Source: Dryococelus australis (taxonomy: Eukaryota; Arthropoda; Insecta; Phasmatodea; Phasmatidae). From it: a stretch of DNA of 64,000 nucleotides. Below the pieces are notes generated by a model. The model saw nothing but the letters and a program-made list of their open reading frames with translations. It was not told where the DNA came from and did not search any database. Position 1 is the first letter of the stretch, and every line of letters begins with the position of its first letter. Made by a program: the position numbers and the translations under genes. Below are positions 57,061-64,000 of this stretch, one piece after another. The DNA is taken from contig CM056998.1 of the NCBI GenBank assembly GCA_029891345.1, positions 174,664,239 through 174,728,238 of the forward strand, in the 5' to 3' direction.

Positions 57061-58260
57061 GCCGACGTGCTCCTTCATGTAAGACCATCACGCATCACAT
57101 TATATTTAAACTTTTGCATCCATGGTAACCTCATCTCTTGTTTGTTACACTTAATTTGACACCCACTAAACTTCCTTTAGTAGTATGCCATTATTAAGAT
57201 CCTATTACTGCATCATTCAAACATACATGCTCATGTAAAAGCTAATTTGTAAGCCAAACTTCCATTGCATTGGTATGAAGTTCACAAACGATGCACTAAT
57301 GCAATACCCAATTTCAATATAAATTGTGTAGAACAAAAAATAAAGCGTAGGTACCGAACTACATTAGTGGAAATGTATTGAATAACACCTCGTAAAGATT
57401 GTCCAATCCAAATGGGTTTTACTACACAAACTGTGTGTGTGCATGCGCATGCATGCGTGCGTGTGTGTGTAGAGGGCACTCTGACCTTGAGTGGAACGGC
57501 CCCACTTGCCTGCATCAGTCTGCAGCCATTAGACCATTTGTCTAATTGCAGGTTGTCTGGCAGCATGATTGCAGTTGGCTGTGCGATTCTATCACATATG
57601 TACTGCAGAATGTATCTGCAATGCCTGGAAGACAACTGCAAACACCAATTGAACAGTTAAGTAACTGAGCATGGCTGGAAAGGGGGGGAGGGGAGGGGGA
57701 CTCCAAAAGGTTGGCTGGATGCTGCAAGATTGCCATTCCCGTGTGGTGTGGTGTGATGTGTCAGTAGTTCATCAATGCCAAAGATAGGCGACAGGGTATC
57801 CAAAGCCACCTAGCCCCACTACTGCCATCTCGCTGCACTGATGAGTGACTGGATAGAAAATTGTTGGGACCACCCTGACTGACAAAACAGAAACTGCACG
57901 TGTAATCAAAGCTGTTGATTACTGGAGGTAGGTTTATGTCCTCATGCTCCTCTGGCATGTTTAACCCTAACACCATCTCATTGTCATGATCATCTCTGGT
58001 GGGTGAGCGAGCGAGGGAGCGTGCGTGCATGTGTTGGAGAAGAGCTTCTGTGGGACGTAATGGGATGACCTCCAACATCCATCTCAGTCGTTGCAATGAC
58101 CATTGCCCAACTATGACTAGAAGTACAGTAGGTGTGGAATACCTTACCACAGAGATATTCAGAATTTGTACGGCAGGTTACATGCCAGAATTGTTGCACG
58201 TCTGGCTATTTGGGGTTGTTACACTTCTCATTGAGGTGTCTATGCTAATAAGTCGTCATG
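57061..58260. other. No gene recognised; small (TG)n/ATGC repeat
   Basis: Mixed composition. A short TGTGTG/CATGCG simple repeat lies at 57430-57470. Frames of up to 129 codons lack any family resemblance. Confidence 0.45.
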
Positions 58261-60250
58261 TCAACACCCCTTTCTGAATATTGACTGTCTACCGAGCCAC
58301 CAGCACCCTCCAGCGAAGGTCACGCCAGTTCTACAGCGGGCTACTGGAGGGCAGCACACATTCTACTGGAGCATCTCCAGCCTCCATAGCCTGAAGAGAT
58401 AAGAAAGGTTCATGCCTCCAGCAGAGGAGATAAAAAAATTAATAGCGCCACTTCAGCAGCAAGAATTTACAAACCCTGGGTTTGAGACTAGCTTACCCTG
58501 CACCTCTGAGCCTCTACAAGCTCCAGAAATCAGTATAAAAGAGCTAGCATCCCTTAGCTCACGGCAGTCCACTGCATCTCCATCGCTTACAAGGCCGGAG
58601 GAAGCAGCCAGGGTAAGTGATTGCAAACCCTCCTTCTCCACTGCTTGCCAACGCCCGTTCATAAGGGTGTGTGAACCACTAACCTTCAGGGATCCCACAA
58701 CGTACCTAGGGCTGGGATCTCTATGTGGCAGAAGACATCACCAGGAGTTTAACATGTCTTCGGCAGCCACCAGCCTCCATCTGCAGCCTGTGGATCCAGC
58801 AGCTCCAGGGAGACGTCACCATCCAGAGGGTCCTGTCGATGTCGCTCTCACCAACCTCTCCTCCCTGATAAACACCCAGAGCTCCATGACTTAACAGTCA
58901 CGACGACGTCACATCTGGATACCACTGCCCACCTGCCAGGGGAGCAACTCTTACAATTACCCTTCCGGTAATTGTCCCTCACTCAGGTTCCTTCAGAACA
59001 CACCTAAGTAGCAAGTAATATGAATTTCTGCATTTCAATTAATCTTTTCTCACTAGGGTAATTTGCCCATGTAATACTGCTAGCTTTTGCTCCAGGTCGC
59101 CTTCACTTGGTACATTTCAGTACAGGGTTAACTTTTGTAATTACGTGTATAACAGTAGGAGAGTGCGGAACTACCATGTTTAAATACGTATTAATAAAAC
59201 GTATTACTTTAACTTATTTTGCTCAACGTTTAAATTCTAACTTACTAGACCTGTAAGGAAACACAATCTTTCCCAGAGGTAAAGCCACCTGATCTTGTAA
59301 AAACCACCAAGGTACTTCCACACACATTAAGAGGCAAACCAAGTTTTGCCAACTTGATGGATCTTCGGCAGCACCTGAAACACAAGGTACTCCTCCACCA
59401 GTGGAATTGAGCAAACTAAGTAGTTCCCACTCCACCACCACTGCAAAGGCTGGATAGGAGAGCGAATTGCTATAACCTGCATGACCCACTGTGGATACCA
59501 CACCTGAATTCCTCCACAATAAAGTGACATGAGAAACCCTAAGTTCTATCCACCACTTGCAAAGGCCGGATACAGAACACAGTGTGGTCTCATATCGCAA
59601 GTCAGTGTGTTCAGCAGTACTCTATAGGTAACCTAGATTTTGGCTTAGTTTCGGGGACTTTGGTCATGCCGTACTCCCGTCGAGGAGGAGCAAAGAAACT
59701 GCTAAAGAAGGTATTGAGAAGCATTGTAGATGAGATAACTAAGATTATCCCCTACTAAAACTGCATTTAGTACCTCCTTGTTCCCATCCCTAATCAAACT
59801 ACTGGATAAACAGCATCCAATTATAGAGGCAATTGAACGATGAGAAGAGATCTGTCTAGGTATTGCCTGGCCTTGGCTACGGGTACCCTTGCAAGAACCC
59901 CTCCTCCCACTCGTCTCCAACAACAGACGACGAGAGTTTCAGAACCACTGTAATGCAACCAGGGCTAGCCGCTGACCAACCACCTGACATCCAGGAGAGC
60001 CAGCCTGCAAGAAGGAATACGCCTCTTCCTACTAGCAAAAAGGTACTGTGTCAGTCTCATTGAAGAATTGTGTTAACTGTCCCCGATTTTGTACCCAACA
60101 GCCAGAAGGCCCACTCTGTATACCAGCCGTGCACCTAAACAATCATAAGGTCCCTGTCTGACAATGACCCTCGTGATTCTGGCCTCGTGAATTTTGAAGA
60201 CTGCCAACGTGACCAAAACTAAGTCTTCCTATAAGAAGACATATAGTGTC
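58261..60250 (+). repeat. GC-rich, repeat-like block, identity unknown
   Basis: The block has the composition of the LTR-like remnants at 55-57 and 63-64 kb and an ATTAATAAAACGTATTAC word at about 59190 that recalls their poly(A) region. It holds a 160-codon + strand frame (58412-58894), rich in Ser, Pro and Thr without a recognisable domain. It also holds a direct repeat ((C/T)CACCAC..TGCAAAGGC(T/C)GGATA at about 59430 and 59545). A decayed LTR element is the likeliest explanation. Confidence 0.4.
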
Positions 60251-61954
60251 AGATTTAGTATAGAATCTACACCTCTAGTTTGTGGTCCAGGGTAAACGTA
60301 AACAAGCCAAAAGTGTGAATTTTAGTCCAATGTGAAGAACCCCCATCCTAGTCAGGCATTACCTAATTCAAGAGTTTCAAAAGATATCCTGCTTAAGGAC
60401 TTTAGTGTCATTCTAACCCCTGGGCTTGCATTCAAACTCTGACTGTTGGATCAACCTTCAAAAGTGATGCCTAACATAGGACATAACTGCTTCACTGGCA
60501 TAATGTGTCACAAATAAGTGAGAGAGGCATCATTCAAGTTAACATACCAAGCTCCATGGTAACTTCAATGAGAAACAGCTTTTAAAATGCATTCTACAAG
60601 CAGTGATTATAAATGAGCAAATGTTTGGTTAGATTACAAAAAAACCACCAGAAACAATAGATAGTTTATTGATTAAAAAAATCATTCATGTCAATACAAA
60701 TCCATACAATAGAACAAAAAAATTTAACACACAGCATTAGTAGTATAAAACACTAGATAAAACAACACACATTTTTGGACTACTGTAACATGTTATACCT
60801 AATGTAATATTAACTGGAAAACATACAGTTTTATCTGTACTTAAAATGCGACTTACATTACCAGTATTCAATAATAATTTCAGACTTATCTCAACAGCAG
60901 CCTTTGGTTAAAATCAATATCCAATTTCTTGATGCAACTTGGTAACAAGTAAATAAAACCTATGCTTGCAAATGACATTGCAACACAAACAGCATAATAG
61001 AACACATTTTTAGTCATACTGTAGTAATGTATAGCTCAACCTTTCCATTTACTATTTATAATGCTAAAAACTGGACACAAATCACTTACATGTGAATATA
61101 CAGCTAGTTAATGTTTAGTTAAATACTTTTCTGATCAATCCCTGGGGGATAAAATATACCTGTTCATAATTGTGTACATTCTAACTGGGATACTACTTGC
61201 ATTTCTGTTGGCATCAAATTAGGAAAAATATTTCTTAAGTCATATTATCTTATTAAAATTGCTTTGCTGTCTCGTTGTTTGGTAAATTAGCTGAACCTGT
61301 AGTGTCCTGAGTGTATTTCAATCCTATGATCTATAAGAACCATGTCAAGTTTTATATTAAGAAGGGTACAGTTACCAGGCATGCCTCTTGGTTAGATGAT
61401 GAATTGTACATACAAGAATGTTTATTCACCATAATGCGTTTAAATTACATCACATCTTTGTCAGTTACTCCCAAGCCTTAACACAACAGACTGTACCAAT
61501 TCTTTGGCACCATCTTTATGATACAAAATACCAACCCACCAATCTCCTTCAATAGAAATTTACACCCGGAAACAACATTTTTCAACCTAAAAAATTGTTC
61601 TACATAAACAGCAAACTTAGCACGTTTTCATAATTTGTAAAAAGAGATTTAGTACTCAACACACTGATCCTTCATTTTAGAACTGCTATTAAGTCTTCTG
61701 TTGAACATTGATTCTATTGACAAGGTGAAGTAGAGTAGCTGCAGAATATCAAGATTTATGTGCAGGAGAAACACAATGACGCCCTAGAGTGGACAGTGTT
61801 GTAGTGACAAGCTAACAGGCCATAAAACACACACAATGTGCATGACAAAAGAACCATTGTTAGTCTTTGTGTCAAATGAAATAACAATAAACTAACAACT
61901 GGCTAGCCTATTAATTTTTGACAAATAAATATCTTGTCCACATATTTTGTTCCT
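60251..61954. other. AT-rich stretch, no gene
   Basis: Long AT-rich sequence with no recognisable exon, repeat end or RNA. Confidence 0.55.
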
Positions 61955-62375
61955 ACTGTAACATATGGAGCAGAAACTTAGATACTGGACAAGAAGATGG
62001 AAAGAAAGATAGAGGCAATAGGGAAGAAATTTCCAAGGAACATGATGGTAACGAGAAAGGAAACAATTCAAAATGAAGTTGTACGAGAGAAAGTACGGGT
62101 ACAGGGGTTGGTACAGACCACAAGAGGATGTAAGAATAAGGTGGTATGGGAATGTCAAGAGTGCAAGAAGTGGGAAGTTGACAAGAAGAATGTTGTCCCT
62201 GAAGTAGTGTAGAAAGACCACAACAAAGACTAAAGAAGAGATGGGAGGAGCACTTGTCTCAGGAAGTCAGGAGGAGTGGTGAAGACTAGGAAACAGTGTG
62301 AGGGATAGGTATGGAGAAACAGAGGAAGATGAAGGTATTTTGCTAAACTGACCTGGCAACAAGTTGGAAACTGCT
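61955..62375 (+). pseudogene. LINE 3' fragment (C-terminal part of a reverse transcriptase ORF)
   Basis: Translated on the + strand with stops and shifts, it reads TVTYGAET then KKMERKIEAIGKKFPRNMM, VTRKETIQNEVVREKVRVQ and W(E)CQECKK. RPQQRLKKRWEEHLSQEVRR follows. This is the characteristic region after the RT domain of many non-LTR retrotransposons (consensus TYG.ETW, KK.L.RR..G.TR.DR.RNE, RPRGRPKKRW). It is 5'-truncated, as LINE copies usually are, and dead. The clade cannot be fixed from this piece. Confidence 0.85.
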
Positions 62376-62740
62376 ACGATGATCAATGATGATTAACGGG
62401 CGACGACTATAAAATCTTGTCCAGAAAAACACCCAACATGTTGCTATATTGTTCTGCTGTGAGTTCCAGTGAACTCAGCCAGCACTGTAATGTTCTTGAA
62501 TTTTTACAACAAGCAGATAACACACAAACAAAATGATGCACAAAAATATTAAATAACTCATAATATGTAAATTTTCTATAATTGTACACTGACAGTTATT
62601 ACTATGAATCCAAAATAAATACGCAAAAACAAAAAAATTTGTGCAGATAAGGTGAAGCCAAGCCTTCAATAGTGATGCACCACGGCCAGCGTCGTTAAAC
62701 ATTCTAGCCTTGCCACAGCCGCCTCCCCCCCCCCCCCCCC
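62376..62740. other. AT-rich spacer with terminal C run
   Basis: No gene. A 16-base C run at 62725-62740 separates it from the GC-rich block to the right. Confidence 0.6.
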
Positions 62741-64000
62741 ACAACATAAGATTTTAAGACATGCATACCACACCTTGGAGACAGTGTTGGCTCGGGCCAG
62801 CTGATGCTGCTTGCTGGTCTGCAACCCACTTCAGGCCATGGTTCCGCATTCCACTTACCCCTCCGGCCTCGGCCGTGGAGGGGATTAAGCGCCACCAGCT
62901 TTGGCAGATTTCGACCATGCCAGCCACTTCTCTGCGACCTCTTCACTACCTGCACCTTCCATGCTGGCCCTGTGTTTCAGGTATAAATAGAGCCCACAGA
63001 CTAGAGTTTGAGGCTGACTCTCGCAGCTCTGTTGTAGAACATTACTCTGCCGGCCACATACAGAATTCACTTACCACTAGTCGATTCTCTCAGCGCAGTT
63101 GCAGAGTATCACTCTGCCCGATTGCGGACTGACTTCATTTTTGTCTACCAGCTAACGCAGCTCCAGTCTTGAACGTCATGCTGCCCAACAGCTTAACAAA
63201 GCCACCTGCACTTTATGGCTACCCACGCACTTTCAGGCACGAGTCTGAGTACCGTACTACTTATGTGACCCTCGCCCACCACGCTTCTGCATCTTCAGGA
63301 CTAGGTGTCATTCTGGTTGGCATACTAGGATCGGCTGTTCAGACCCTATTTAGGGTACAGGCTAGTTGTGTGTTTATTGTTTCAACAATAAACAGAAATA
63401 AACCGATTTGGCTGAATTATCACTAGCAGCTATTATTGTTTCTTAACTTGCTTCCTGCTATATCCTGCTTCGTCCAAGAGAACATCAGACACTCTTGCAA
63501 GAGCAGGCACATGCCGTGGCCCCTATCCCTTCCTCAACAAGGAGCCCTGTCTCTGTGGAGCGGTGGCCTACTTGACTGCAGACCCAAGCACTTACAGAAG
63601 GATGTATCCTTCTGTAAGTGCTTGGGTCTGCAAGCCAAAATACTTGCAGCAAGGCCAACAGCAGTCCTTGTTATGGAGCTCCATCTCTTTGGCTCTATGG
63701 CAACTTCCTGCCTTTCTAATTAACATGAGAGAGGGCGCCCCTATCCTGCTATAGACAAGTGCTTAGTGTACCTGGGTCTGCTGGCGATTTCCCACCCACC
63801 CAGTCACTTGCTGAAAACCAGTAGCCAGGCCTACCAATTACACCCACTTGCCTACACCTTTTTCCTTTCAAGCCGAGCCCACTCCTACGGAACACCCACT
63901 GTCTTCCTCTCTATGCTATCTAGCCCCTTATACCTCGCCACAGGGCTGGGCGAGATAAGGCAGCCAAATAGGGACTAGCTCTGATTGGAGGCCTGGTAGA
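62741..64000 (+). mobile_element. LTR-like remnant, continuing past the window
   Basis: GC-rich block with a TATA box (TATAAATAG at 62982-62990) and, about 430 bases further, poly(A) signals (AATAAA at about 63397 and 63408). That is the layout of an LTR promoter and terminator. TTTAGGGTACAGGCTAGTTG before the poly(A) signal echoes TTTAGGGTCAGTTC at about 26489 near the end of element B. No gag or pol domain was seen up to the window edge. It contains the perfect hairpin at 63577-63632. Confidence 0.5.
63577..63632. repeat. Perfect 27 bp inverted repeat with 2-base spacer
   Basis: The arms 63577-63603 and 63606-63632 are exact reverse complements. The left arm begins TGCAGACCCAAGCACTTACA and the right arm ends GTGCTTGGGTCTGCA, with only GT between them. 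A transcript would fold into an uninterrupted stem. It may result from a template-switch event within the surrounding repeat. Confidence 0.95.

Noticed and set aside
58412-58894. 160-codon Ser/Pro/Thr-rich frame, candidate gene
   Set aside because: No domain, no splice context and repeat-like surroundings; length alone in GC-rich sequence is weak evidence.
1-64000. CRISPR array, bacterial operon or phage island
   Set aside because: No regularly spaced identical repeats with unique spacers and no operon-like coding; introns, SINEs and LTR elements show animal nuclear DNA.

Overview
This window looks like animal, most likely arthropod, nuclear DNA. It holds two intron-containing metazoan genes, very long introns, tRNA-derived SINEs, MITEs, Ty3/Gypsy retrotransposons, long (TA)n, (GA)n and (GT)n tracts, and frequent poly-C/poly-G runs. 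Nothing in it is bacterial. An insect is an inference: both proteins resemble the Drosophila purple and brain washing products by recollection, and the SINE (tRNA head with A and B boxes plus an ATTAGAGACGG core) recalls repeats of large-genome insects. No database search was possible.

Host genes. A 6-pyruvoyl-tetrahydropterin synthase gene (PTPS) lies on the + strand, with its last two coding exons at 2424-2503 and 6060-6349; the upstream exon or exons appear to be outside the window. An alkaline ceramidase gene (ACER family) lies convergently on the - strand. Its complete coding sequence can be spliced from four exons (42224-42319, 28959-29215, 28239-28376, 7065-7365) into 263 residues with all catalytic and zinc ligands. 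The two genes are about 0.7 kb apart tail to tail. ACER spreads over 35 kb because its introns are full of transposons.

Mobile DNA. Three related Ty3/Gypsy elements lie in ACER introns. A (8762-14720, -) has lost pol. B (from 21717 to about 27.7 kb, +) is heavily decayed and lacks most of the reverse transcriptase. C (31362-41973, -) has two 1.5 kb LTRs, a tRNA-Lys-type primer site, a polypurine tract and recognisable gag, protease, RT, RNase H and integrase, all interrupted by stops and frameshifts. All three carry a PHD-like zinc finger at the gag N-terminus, and A and C have remnants of a second one; this is the most unusual feature here. GC-rich LTR-like remnants related to B's 3' end lie at 55.3-57.1 and 62.7-64.0 kb, and possibly at 58.3-60.2 kb. 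The rest holds two MITE families with TA-type ends, a Tigger-like MITE inside a roughly 200 bp tandem array, a roughly 280 bp tandem array, a LINE 3' fragment and a perfect 27 bp hairpin.

From 42.3 kb to the end no protein-coding host gene could be recognised. A CpG-rich patch at 49.6-49.8 kb is the best candidate for a promoter or first exon.
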